Source of the DNA: Alistipes sp. CAG:268
GTDB lineage: Bacteria > Bacteroidota > Bacteroidia > Bacteroidales > Rikenellaceae
Length of the DNA stretch: 16,364 nucleotides
Reading direction: 5' to 3'
Assembly (NCBI GenBank): GCA_000434235.1
Contig: FR891993.1
Location: 22,765-39,128 of the forward strand
Part shown: positions 1-6,985 of the stretch, one piece after another
Position numbering within the stretch: the stretch's first letter is position 1
How the letters are laid out: each line of letters opens with the position of its first letter
Position numbers and translations under genes: made by a program
The notes under the pieces: model-generated
The model's input: only the letters and a program-made list of their open reading frames with translations
What the model was told of the DNA's origin: nothing
Database searches by the model: none

Positions 1-44
1 GAGCCCGCCTGAACGGGGCACGGCTACAGATCGCCGGCTGTCGG

Positions 45-1565
45 CTAAATTTCCTCGTCCTCGGCGTGTGTGAAACTGCCGTTGATCTTGTCGATCGCCT
101 TCTGGAAGATCGAGCCCCAGTCACGCTTGCGGCGGGGTTCCGCCACAGGAGTTGCGGGTTTCGGCTCCTCGGACGGCTCCTCGTCGGCCGGCTGCGGCGC
201 AGGCTCGACAGGCGTCGGCTCGACAGGCGTCGGCTCGTGCACCGGACGCGGCGGCACGGGATGCGGCACGGAGGGAGCGCCGAAGCGCGGTGCAGTCGGC
301 GTTCCCGGCTGCCGGGGCACGGCAGCACCCGGACGGTGCAGCTCGGCGGCCGGCACCGAATGGGGCACCGTCGTGGTGGTCACGGGAGCCGCCGGGCGCT
401 CCACGAAGGAGCAGCCGCCCTGCTCGGCGCCCTTGAGCAAGATGCCGACGACGGTCGCATAAGCCGGATCGGCCACCCGGGCCTTCGACACCTCGGTGAG
501 CCCGGCCTCGGGCAGGGCCACCCGCACGTCCATGCCCGTCAGGCGGCGGAACAGTTCATCGAGGTCCTTCAGTTTGGCCGACCCACCCGTCAGAACGATG
601 CCGTAGGCGAGTTTGCCCGAGAATCCCGAATCGCGGATCTCCTGTTGCACGAACTCCACGATATCCGTAGCCCGCGCCTCGATCACCGTGGCGAGGTTGC
701 GCAACAGGATGTCCTTCGCCTCGCGGGCCGTGCGGCCATTGACGCGGATGAGTTTGTCGTCCGAAGCCAGTTCGGCCACGGCCGAGCCGTATTTCTGCTT
801 GAGGCTCTCGACGTGCTTTTCAGGAACGCTCATCGTCCGGATGTCGCGGTTGATAGCCGAGGCGCCCATCGGGATCGAGGCGATGTAGCGTACCACGTTG
901 CGGTAGTAGACCGCCACGTCCGTCACGCCGCCGCCGAGGTCCACCACGGCCACACCCTCCTCCTTCTCGTCGGGGGTCAGCACCGACTCGGGAGCCGCCA
1001 GGGCATCGGGCACGACGCCCAGCATCTTGATGCCGAGTCGCTTGAGAGCCATTTCGAGCCGCTGCATCGGGGTCTTGAGGCAGAGAATGAAGTTGAACGT
1101 CGAGGAGAGTTTCTTGCCGAACGACCCCACGGGGTTCTGCACCTCCTGGTTGTCGTCCACGACGTAGTTCTGGGGCACGCGCTCCATGATCGACTCGTCG
1201 TCGGGAGCCTGCACGTTGCGCATGCGGTCGAAGAGCGCATCGACATCCTTGCGATTGACGCCGTTCTGCGGATCGTAGACGAAGACATGATCCGTATGCC
1301 GGGCGCAGCGGACGAAGTCGCCGGAGATACCTGCATAGGCCTCCGTGATGTGGATGCCGCACTGCTCCTCTGCCTCGGCAACGGCATCGCTGACCGCACG
1401 GCTCACCAGCTCGATGTTCTCGATCTTGCCGGCATGAACCCCCTCGACGGGTTTTGAAACGGCACATACGACATCGAGCAACCCCTCCGCCGTCTTCTCA
1501 CCGACGGCGACGACGACTGACGAAGAGCCAAGGTCAATGGCAACGGTATAATTTTTTCTTTCCAC
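45..1565 (-). CDS. ftsA: Cell division protein FtsA
   Basis: Actin-like ATPase that ties the FtsZ ring to the inner face of the cytoplasmic membrane and recruits later divisome proteins. Of 506 residues, the first ~385 form the actin-like fold: phosphate-1 loop DLGSSS (11-16), phosphate-2 loop VVDLGGGVTDVAVY (207-220) and adenosine motif GIVLTGGSAKL (322-332). Residues ~390-477 are a proline-rich, probably disordered linker. A basic amphipathic segment, RRKRDWGSIFQKAIDKI (478-494), is probably the membrane-targeting helix. The start codon is GTG; an in-frame stop (that of ftsQ) lies five codons upstream and AAGGA sits 7 bases before the GTG, so the start is well fixed. The gene follows ftsQ after 12 bases in the same reading frame. 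The linker makes it longer than the ~420 residues of E. coli FtsA. ftsZ is expected next, beyond the left edge. Confidence 0.97.
   Translation of the reverse strand: MERKNYTVAIDLGSSSVVVAVGEKTAEGLLDVVCAVSKPVEGVHAGKIENIELVSRAVSDAVAEAEEQCGIHITEAYAGISGDFVRCARHTDHVFVYDPQNGVNRKDVDALFDRMRNVQAPDDESIMERVPQNYVVDDNQEVQNPVGSFGKKLSSTFNFILCLKTPMQRLEMALKRLGIKMLGVVPDALAAPESVLTPDEKEEGVAVVDLGGGVTDVAVYYRNVVRYIASIPMGASAINRDIRTMSVPEKHVESLKQKYGSAVAELASDDKLIRVNGRTAREAKDILLRNLATVIEARATDIVEFVQQEIRDSGFSGKLAYGIVLTGGSAKLKDLDELFRRLTGMDVRVALPEAGLTEVSKARVADPAYATVVGILLKGAEQGGCSFVERPAAPVTTTTVPHSVPAAELHRPGAAVPRQPGTPTAPRFGAPSVPHPVPPRPVHEPTPVEPTPVEPAPQPADEEPSEEPKPATPVAEPRRKRDWGSIFQKAIDKINGSFTHAEDEEI
202..237. repeat. Tandem 15-base repeat in ftsA linker
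   Basis: A 15-base unit (ggctcgacaggcgtc on the plus strand) occurs twice back to back at 202-216 and 217-231, followed by the first six bases of a third copy. On the minus strand it encodes repeated Pro-Thr-Pro-Val-Glu in the proline-rich tail of FtsA. Because 15 is a multiple of three, copy-number change would alter linker length without breaking the frame. Confidence 0.85.
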
Positions 1566-1572
1566 GATACAA

Positions 1573-1577
1573 TCCTT
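1573..1577 (-). promoter_or_regulatory. Ribosome binding site of ftsA
   Basis: AAGGA on the minus strand lies directly downstream of the ftsQ TAA stop and 7 bases before the ftsA GTG start. It supports the GTG as the true start and suggests translational coupling of ftsQ and ftsA. Confidence 0.6.
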
Positions 1578-2678
1578 TTATTTCTTGCAAACCACCTGAT
1601 TCCTGTATCTGACATCCACGGTGCGGTAGGCGTCCCACCCGACCGACGAAAGTCCGCTGCGGTAAAACCGCAGCAGTTTGTCGAACTTGCGCTCGGCATC
1701 CTCCGGACGTCCGAAGAGGATCGCAAAGCGGCCGCTGCGGGGTGTAAGTTCCAGTTCCAGAGCACCGCTCGAGGCTGTACGCGCGGTGATCTGCACCACC
1801 TCCGACCTCCAGAAATCATCCTCCTCGACAAGTTGTACAAAGGTAAGGAGTTTCATGAAATCTTCGTAGCTTTTTTCCAATTTTTTTTGCCGCTCGCGCT
1901 CCTTCTCCTGCTGGCGGGCGATCCGCTCGATCTCCTGTTCGATGACCCGTGCCCGATAGCGGTAAAGGCGGCGCAGACCGGCCTTTTTTTCACGCAGCTC
2001 CTCGACCCGGGCGTCGAAATCGGACGAACTCTCCATCTTCCACCAGCGGCGTTTGATCCGCATCCGCCGCAGAGCTGCCAGATCGCGGTCATTCTGCAGT
2101 TCGCGGCTGTAGAAGGGGTACTTCTCACGCTCGAGCTCGGCAATCCGCCCGTCGATCTCCCGTTTCCGTTCGTCGATCCACTCCCGCACGTCGCCCGAAT
2201 AGGAGGCCGGGAAGGGCGGCCGGTAGGAGCCGGTGACCACGGGCACATAGAGCGACGAGGCGCGCGGTGCGGCGAAAACCACCCCCTCGGCCGTGGCATA
2301 GGCGTTCAACCCGTCGGTCAGCAGGCGCACAAGCGGCTTGCGCTGGCTGATGGAGATGTGGAGTGTCCCGTCGTAGGAGACGTAAACCACGGCCCGGTCC
2401 ACAAACCCGTTACGGGCGATCAGCCGTTCGATACCCGCCAGATCGACCGCATCAACAGCCGTGCCGACCGTAGAGATTCCACTCTTGGAGATCCAGCGGC
2501 GCACCATTTCGACCGAAACCAGATGCCCCTGCGCGGTACTGTCCACCACCTCGATATCGACCCGCCCGACCTTGCGTTCCGACCGGGCACGGCGCGCCGA
2601 AGCCGCCGCCCAGATGATGTAGACGGCAACGGCACCCCAGAGGAGCGACAGCAGCGTATATTTGAGCGTGCGGTTCAC
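1578..2678 (-). CDS. ftsQ: Cell division protein FtsQ with a long charged insertion
   Basis: Bitopic inner-membrane divisome protein; in the family it bridges cytoplasmic and periplasmic division proteins. Visible here: a short cytoplasmic N-terminus, one membrane segment (residues ~7-26), a POTRA-like region (~38-115), and a beta-domain that reads toward PVVTG (146-150) and resumes near LLTFVQLVEEDDFWRSEVVQI (277-297). The C-terminus ends YRNQVVCKK. Between these halves, residues ~160-272 are an extra block rich in Arg, Lys and Glu, predicted to be helical or coiled coil. This explains the length of 366 residues; family members are usually nearer 240-280. The start is GTG: an in-frame TGA lies five codons upstream, no other start precedes the membrane segment, and AAGGA sits 9 bases upstream. 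It starts 33 bases after murC. Identification rests on context plus the N- and C-terminal parts. Confidence 0.92.
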   Translation of the reverse strand: MNRTLKYTLLSLLWGAVAVYIIWAAASARRARSERKVGRVDIEVVDSTAQGHLVSVEMVRRWISKSGISTVGTAVDAVDLAGIERLIARNGFVDRAVVYVSYDGTLHISISQRKPLVRLLTDGLNAYATAEGVVFAAPRASSLYVPVVTGSYRPPFPASYSGDVREWIDERKREIDGRIAELEREKYPFYSRELQNDRDLAALRRMRIKRRWWKMESSSDFDARVEELREKKAGLRRLYRYRARVIEQEIERIARQQEKERERQKKLEKSYEDFMKLLTFVQLVEEDDFWRSEVVQITARTASSGALELELTPRSGRFAILFGRPEDAERKFDKLLRFYRSGLSSVGWDAYRTVDVRYRNQVVCKK

Positions 2679-2687
2679 GGCATCCTG

Positions 2688-2692
2688 TCCTT
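2688..2692 (-). promoter_or_regulatory. Ribosome binding site of ftsQ
   Basis: AAGGA on the minus strand lies 9 bases before the ftsQ GTG start. An out-of-frame ATG (2681-2683) lies between them and opens a two-codon reading frame, ATG-CCG-TGA, whose stop overlaps the GTG. Confidence 0.5.
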
Positions 2693-2711
2693 TTCAGCGC
2701 ATGGCCCCCTT

Positions 2712-4094
2712 TCAGCTTTTGGCGCGCAGCCGTTCGGCCAGCGCATCACAGCAGGCATCGATGTTTCCGGCTCCGAACGAGATCACCACGTCGGTATCCA
2801 TCCCGGCGACGGTTTCGGCCAGATCTTCGCGATCGACGATCCGGCAGGGCACGGTAACCAGGCCGGCGATCAGCGAGGAGGTCACCCCTTCGATCGGCTC
2901 CTCGCGGGCCGGATAGATCGGCAGCAGCACCACCTCGTCGGCGTGCGACAACGCCTCGGCGAACTCCCGGTAGAGATCGCGCGTCCGCGTATAAAGGTGC
3001 GGCTGGAAGAGCGCCGTGATCCGCCGTCCGGGGAACATGCGCCGCACGGAGGTGAGCGTGGCGGCCAGTTCGCGCGGGTGGTGCGCATAGTCGTCCATAT
3101 AGACCTGCTTCGGGGTATTGACATAGAAGTCGAACCGGCGCTTCACACCCGAGAACGAGGCCAGCGCCTCGCGCACACGGCCGGCGTCGAGTTCGCTTCC
3201 CTCGGCCTTTGCCGCGCACCACGCCGAGGCGACGGCCGCCACGGCATTCTCGATGTTCACCCACCCGGGAACCCCGAGCGTGCACCCCTCGATGACACCC
3301 GACGGCGTCACCAGGTCGTAGCAGTAGTGACCGCCGCCGATGAGCGTCGCACGACGGGCGTAGAAGTCGCACGGCTCGTCGTACGAGTAGCGGTAGACCG
3401 TGATTCCGGGATTGTCGATCTTCAGGTCGAGCCCCTGTTTGATGATCAGCGCGCCGCCCGGCCGGATCTGCCCGATGAACTGCGAAAAGGCCTCCCGGAC
3501 AGCCTCGTGCGTACCGTAGATGTCGAGGTGATCGGCATCGGCCGACGTCACCACCGCCACATCGGGATAGAGACGCAGGAACGAACGGTCGAACTCGTCA
3601 GCCTCTACCGCCAGCCTCGGTCCGTCGCCCAGCACGAGGTTGCCCCCGAAATTCTTCGAGATGCCCCCCAGAAAAGCCGAACCGCCTCCGGTCAGGGTCC
3701 GGTTGAGCCATGCGACCAGCGTAGAGGTCGTGGTCTTGCCGTGCGTGCCGGCCACGGCCATCACGTATTTGCCGGCAGCCAGGTGGCCGAGCATCTGCGA
3801 ACGCTTCTCGACCGTGAAGCCGCGGTCGCGGAAGTAGCACAGTTCGCCGTGGTCGTGCGGCACGGCCGGCGTATAGACCACCATCGTGCTCTTCGGATCG
3901 AGGAACGGTGCGGGGATGAGCCGCACGTCGTCCTCGTAGTGGATCTCCGCCCCTTCGGCTTCGAGTTCGCCGGTCAGGTGCGAGGGGGTGCGGTCGTAGC
4001 CCGCGACCCGTTTGCCCTCGTGGAGGAAATAGCGGGCCAGCGCGCTCATCCCGATGCCGCCGATCCCGAGGAAATAGATATTTTCGAACTCCAT
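2712..4094 (-). CDS. murC: UDP-N-acetylmuramate--L-alanine ligase MurC
   Basis: Cytoplasmic ATP-dependent ligase that adds L-alanine to UDP-MurNAc, the first amino-acid step of peptidoglycan stem-peptide synthesis. At 460 residues it has normal length and all three Mur-ligase domains. Visible motifs: N-terminal Rossmann loop GIGGIGMSALARYF (10-23), ATP P-loop GTHGKTTT (116-123), EADEFDRSFL (164-173), the YAHHP motif (336-340), and FQPHLYTRT (363-371) in the C-terminal domain. The ATG at 4094 is chosen because MEFENIYFLGIGGIGMSA matches the usual MurC start. A TTG seven codons upstream (4115) would also be open but adds only an unconserved MLKQYGF. It follows murG after 28 bases and precedes ftsQ by 33, so co-transcription is likely. 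murB and ddl, which sit between murC and ftsQ in E. coli, are absent here. Confidence 0.97.
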   Translation of the reverse strand: MEFENIYFLGIGGIGMSALARYFLHEGKRVAGYDRTPSHLTGELEAEGAEIHYEDDVRLIPAPFLDPKSTMVVYTPAVPHDHGELCYFRDRGFTVEKRSQMLGHLAAGKYVMAVAGTHGKTTTSTLVAWLNRTLTGGGSAFLGGISKNFGGNLVLGDGPRLAVEADEFDRSFLRLYPDVAVVTSADADHLDIYGTHEAVREAFSQFIGQIRPGGALIIKQGLDLKIDNPGITVYRYSYDEPCDFYARRATLIGGGHYCYDLVTPSGVIEGCTLGVPGWVNIENAVAAVASAWCAAKAEGSELDAGRVREALASFSGVKRRFDFYVNTPKQVYMDDYAHHPRELAATLTSVRRMFPGRRITALFQPHLYTRTRDLYREFAEALSHADEVVLLPIYPAREEPIEGVTSSLIAGLVTVPCRIVDREDLAETVAGMDTDVVISFGAGNIDACCDALAERLRAKS

Positions 4095-4122
4095 AAATCC
4101 GTATTGTTTCAACAACCGGCCG

Positions 4123-5241
4123 CTACCGGTCCATCACCTTCAAAATCTCGTCCACGATGCGCTCCGCGGCGTCGGGCCGCGCCAGAGCCTCGAGGTTGCG
4201 GCTCATCGCCGCCAGCTGCTCACGATCCCGCAGGAGCGCCACGGCACGGTCCATCGCCCGCTCGAGACACTCCGCATCGGGCACCACCACGGCTGCCCCC
4301 TTCGCCTCGAGCGCCCGGGCATTCTTCGTCTGGTGGTCCTCCGCGACGTTGGGCGAGGGGACGAAAACCACCGGTTTGGCTACCAGACAGAGCTCCGAGA
4401 CCGTTCCGGCACCGCTGCGCGACACGACCACGTCGGCCGCGGCATAGGCGTAATCCATGCGGTCGATGAAGGCCCCCTGCCAGACATGCGCCGCGGGGTG
4501 CGCCGCCAGGAAGGCCTGCATCTCCCGCTCGTAGTACTTGCCCGTCTGCCAGATCACCTGCACGGGGGCCTTGCCCTCCGTGCGGAGAATCCACGCCTTC
4601 ATCATCTCGTTGAGCGAGCGCGTGCCGAGCGACCCGCCCACCACGAGCACCACCGGGAGGTCGGGCGTGAACCCGTAACAGGCCAGCGCCTCGGCGCGGT
4701 CGGCGCCCTGTTTCGAGAAACGTCCGCGCAGCGGATTGCCCGTCAGCACGATCCGGTCGGCCGGAAAGAAGCGTTCCATCCCCTCGTAGGCCGTGCAGAT
4801 GCAGCGGGCGCGGCGCGAAAGGATCTTGTTCGTGACCCCCGCATAGGAGTTCTGCTCCTGGATGACGGTCGGCACGCCCATACGCTGGGCCGCCCACAAC
4901 ACCGGGGCGCTGGCATATCCGCCGAAGCCCACCACCGCATCGGCCCGGAAGTCGCGGATCGTCCGCCGCGCCAGGCGCAACGAGCGCAGTACCTTGAACG
5001 GCACGGCCAGGTTGTGCCAGTCCAGGCGGCGCTGCAGTCCCGCAATCGGCAGGCCCACGATCCGGTAGCCCAATGCCGGGACCTTCTCCATCTCCATCTT
5101 TCCCTCGGCCCCCACGAAGAGGAGCTCGACCTCATCGCCCAGACGCCGTTTGAGCGCCTCGGCAACCGCTACGGCCGGGTAGATATGGCCTCCCGTACCG
5201 CCACCCGAAAGTATTATGCGTTTCATTCCACGTATCTTCAT
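4123..5241 (-). CDS. murG: UDP-GlcNAc:lipid I GlcNAc transferase MurG
   Basis: Membrane-associated GT-B glycosyltransferase that adds GlcNAc to lipid I, making lipid II on the cytoplasmic face. Numbered from the chosen start (372 residues): glycine-rich loop SGGGTGGHIYPA (12-23), EQNSYAGVTNK (129-139), GNP (168-170), GGSLGTRSLN (202-211), WQTGK (231-235), SRSGAGTVSE (274-283) and EDHQTKNA (301-308), in the expected order. The frame stays open to an ATG at 5313, but the extra 24 residues are unconserved and their third codon positions are much less GC-rich than in the gene body, so they look non-coding. The ATG at 5241 gives MKIRGMKRIILSGGG; the ATG at 5226 (MKRIILSGGG) is the main alternative. 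The upstream neighbour is comM, 108 bases away, instead of the usual ftsW. Confidence 0.96.
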   Translation of the reverse strand: MKIRGMKRIILSGGGTGGHIYPAVAVAEALKRRLGDEVELLFVGAEGKMEMEKVPALGYRIVGLPIAGLQRRLDWHNLAVPFKVLRSLRLARRTIRDFRADAVVGFGGYASAPVLWAAQRMGVPTVIQEQNSYAGVTNKILSRRARCICTAYEGMERFFPADRIVLTGNPLRGRFSKQGADRAEALACYGFTPDLPVVLVVGGSLGTRSLNEMMKAWILRTEGKAPVQVIWQTGKYYEREMQAFLAAHPAAHVWQGAFIDRMDYAYAAADVVVSRSGAGTVSELCLVAKPVVFVPSPNVAEDHQTKNARALEAKGAAVVVPDAECLERAMDRAVALLRDREQLAAMSRNLEALARPDAAERIVDEILKVMDR

Positions 5242-5245
5242 TTTA

Positions 5246-5264
5246 CCGGTTCCGGCCGGACCGG
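5246..5264. other. Inverted repeat just before murG start
   Basis: A perfect 10-base palindrome, tccggccgga (5251-5260), is extended by ccgg (5246-5249) and ccgg (5261-5264) with one bulged base at 5250. It lies 4 bases upstream of the preferred murG ATG, in the comM-murG gap. No run of U follows in the transcript, so a classical terminator is unlikely; it could shape access to the murG start. Such palindromes also arise by chance in GC-rich DNA. Confidence 0.3.
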
Positions 5265-5349
5265 GAGGGTTCACCGCCGCATCCCGTTTCCGGCCCGCAC
5301 CATTCATTTCCATCTATTTCACTACATACCGTCCCGGCACGGGCCACAC

Positions 5350-6888
5350 TCAACGCCCCCAGTTGCCGCGGTCGAGCGACCGGTAGTTGATCGCCTCGGC
5401 AATATCCTGGGCCGCAACCTCCGCACGGCCGGCCAGGTCGGCGATCGTACGGGCTACCTTGCGGATGCGATCGTAGGCCCGGGCCGAAAGGGAGAGCCGC
5501 TCCATGGCCCGCTCCAGCAAGGATGCGGCCGCGGCATCGAGCCGACAGTATTCGTTCAGCAGGGCGCTGTTCATCATCGCATTCGTATGCACGCCCGCCA
5601 CCCCGCGGAACCGCTCCTCCTGCTCCGCCCGGGCGCGGACGACCCGTTCGCGGATCGCGGCGCTCGGTTCGCCCGGCGTCCGGTCCGAGAGCTCGTTCGG
5701 CAGCACGGGAGTCACCTCCACATGCAGGTCGATACGGTCCATGAGCGGCCCCGAGATGCGGCTCATGTAGCGGTGGACCGCCCCCGGCGAGCAGACGCAC
5801 TCGCGCGTCGGGTGGTTGTAGTAGCCGCACGGGCAGGGGTTCATCGCCGCCACGAGCATGAAATTGGCCGGATAGGCCACGCTGTAGCGTGCGCGCGAGA
5901 CGACGATCCGTTTCTCCTCGAGTGGCTGGCGGAGCACCTCCAGCACGCTGCGTCCGAACTCGGGCAGCTCGTCGAGGAAAAGCACCCCGTTATGGGCCAG
6001 CGACACCTCGCCCGGCTGCGGCGACTGCCCGCCGCCGATCAGGGCCACCTGCGAGGTGAGGTGGTGCGGGGCCCGGAAGGGGCGCTGCGTCATCAACCCG
6101 CCCGCATGGCCCTTGCCGGCCACGGAATGGATCTTGGTCGTCTCGAGCGCCTCCTCGCGCGTCAAGGGCGGCAGGATCGTCGGCAACCGCCGTGCCAGCA
6201 TCGTCTTGCCCGAGCCCGGGGAGCCGATCATGATCACGTTGTGCCCGCCGGCCGCAGCAATCTCCAGGGCCCGTTTCGCGAACGTCTGGCCCTTGACGTC
6301 GGCAAAGTCCTCGGCATAACGCTCCGCTGCCGCATCGGACGAATCCTCCGCGGCAGGACGTACCGCCTCGAGCGTCGTCTCGCCGCGCAGTGCCCCGAGC
6401 AACTGCCCGAGCGACCCGACACCGAGAACCTCGATCCCCTCGACGACAGCCGCCTCGGCCGCATTGTCCGCCGGGACAACCAGCCTCCGCAGTCCCGCAT
6501 CGCGGGCGCATACGGCGATCGGGAGCACGCCGCGCACGGGCTTCAGCGACCCGTCGAGCGACAGTTCGCCCACAAACAGCGTCCCCTCGACCGCTTCGGC
6601 CGGGATGCGCTCCATCGCCGCAAGGATCCCCACGGCGATCGGCAGGTCGAAACCCGCGCCCTCCTTGCGGAGATCCGCCGGAGCCAGGCTCACGACGGTC
6701 TTGCGGCCCGACATCCGCTCTCCGATGTTGTCGAAGGCGGAACGGATCCGCTGTTCGCTCTCCTTCACGGCATTGTCGGGCAGCCCCACCAGGTAGAGAC
6801 CCAGGCCGCCACCCGTGATATTGACCTCGACGGTCACCTTGACGGCGTCGATCCCGACAACCGCTCCGGCATATGTGCGGACGAACAT
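5350..6888 (-). CDS. comM: ComM/YifB-family AAA+ ATPase (Mg-chelatase-like)
   Basis: Ring-forming AAA+ ATPase of the ComM/YifB family; ComM of naturally transformable bacteria is a branch-migration helicase that aids integration of incoming DNA, but the family is also common in species with no known transformation. At 512 residues it is full length. Residues ~1-170 form the N-terminal ChlI/Lon-like domain (GLPDNAVKESEQRIRSAF, 35-52). The ATPase core has Walker A GSPGSGKT (222-229), Walker B GVLFLDELPE (301-310), and the paired cysteines of MNPCPCG...CVC (C352, C354, C364, C366), followed by RISGPLMDRIDLHVEV (377-392). The C-terminal Mg-chelatase domain ends YRSLDRGNWGR. The ATG at 6888 starts with the family's MFVRTYAGAVVGIDA. 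It lies 97 bases downstream of dnaB. A role in transformation is inferred, supported by comF and priA nearby. Confidence 0.95.
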   Translation of the reverse strand: MFVRTYAGAVVGIDAVKVTVEVNITGGGLGLYLVGLPDNAVKESEQRIRSAFDNIGERMSGRKTVVSLAPADLRKEGAGFDLPIAVGILAAMERIPAEAVEGTLFVGELSLDGSLKPVRGVLPIAVCARDAGLRRLVVPADNAAEAAVVEGIEVLGVGSLGQLLGALRGETTLEAVRPAAEDSSDAAAERYAEDFADVKGQTFAKRALEIAAAGGHNVIMIGSPGSGKTMLARRLPTILPPLTREEALETTKIHSVAGKGHAGGLMTQRPFRAPHHLTSQVALIGGGQSPQPGEVSLAHNGVLFLDELPEFGRSVLEVLRQPLEEKRIVVSRARYSVAYPANFMLVAAMNPCPCGYYNHPTRECVCSPGAVHRYMSRISGPLMDRIDLHVEVTPVLPNELSDRTPGEPSAAIRERVVRARAEQEERFRGVAGVHTNAMMNSALLNEYCRLDAAAASLLERAMERLSLSARAYDRIRKVARTIADLAGRAEVAAQDIAEAINYRSLDRGNWGR

Positions 6889-6924
6889 AACGGTTTCTTC
6901 TTATCTATTCTTGCGCACCGGGCC

Positions 6925-6943
6925 CCGTCGGACGCCCCGACGG
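6925..6943. other. Small hairpin between dnaB and comM
   Basis: Seven-base arms ccgtcgg (6925-6931) and ccgacgg (6937-6943) flank a five-base loop in the 97-base dnaB-comM gap. In the minus-strand transcript no U-run follows, so it does not look like an intrinsic terminator. It may be chance or an mRNA-stabilising stem. No Bacteroidota promoter motif was seen in this gap. Confidence 0.3.
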
Positions 6944-6985
6944 AGGCAGCTCCGGCCGCCTGCAGTCCATCGTCTTCGGCGCGCG

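Noticed and set aside
1..44. Start of ftsZ at the left edge
   Set aside because: ftsZ is expected next, but these 44 bases show only the gap after the ftsA stop; no coding start or promoter can be seen.
66..1457. Plus-strand open frame of 463 codons opposite ftsA
   Set aside because: It lies fully antisense to a clear ftsA, its product is dominated by Arg, His and Gly, and it has no recognisable domain. GC-rich third positions of the minus-strand gene remove stops from the opposite frame.
5242..5313. 24-residue N-terminal extension of MurG from ATG at 5313
   Set aside because: Not conserved in MurG, and lower third-position GC than the gene body, so treated as untranslated.
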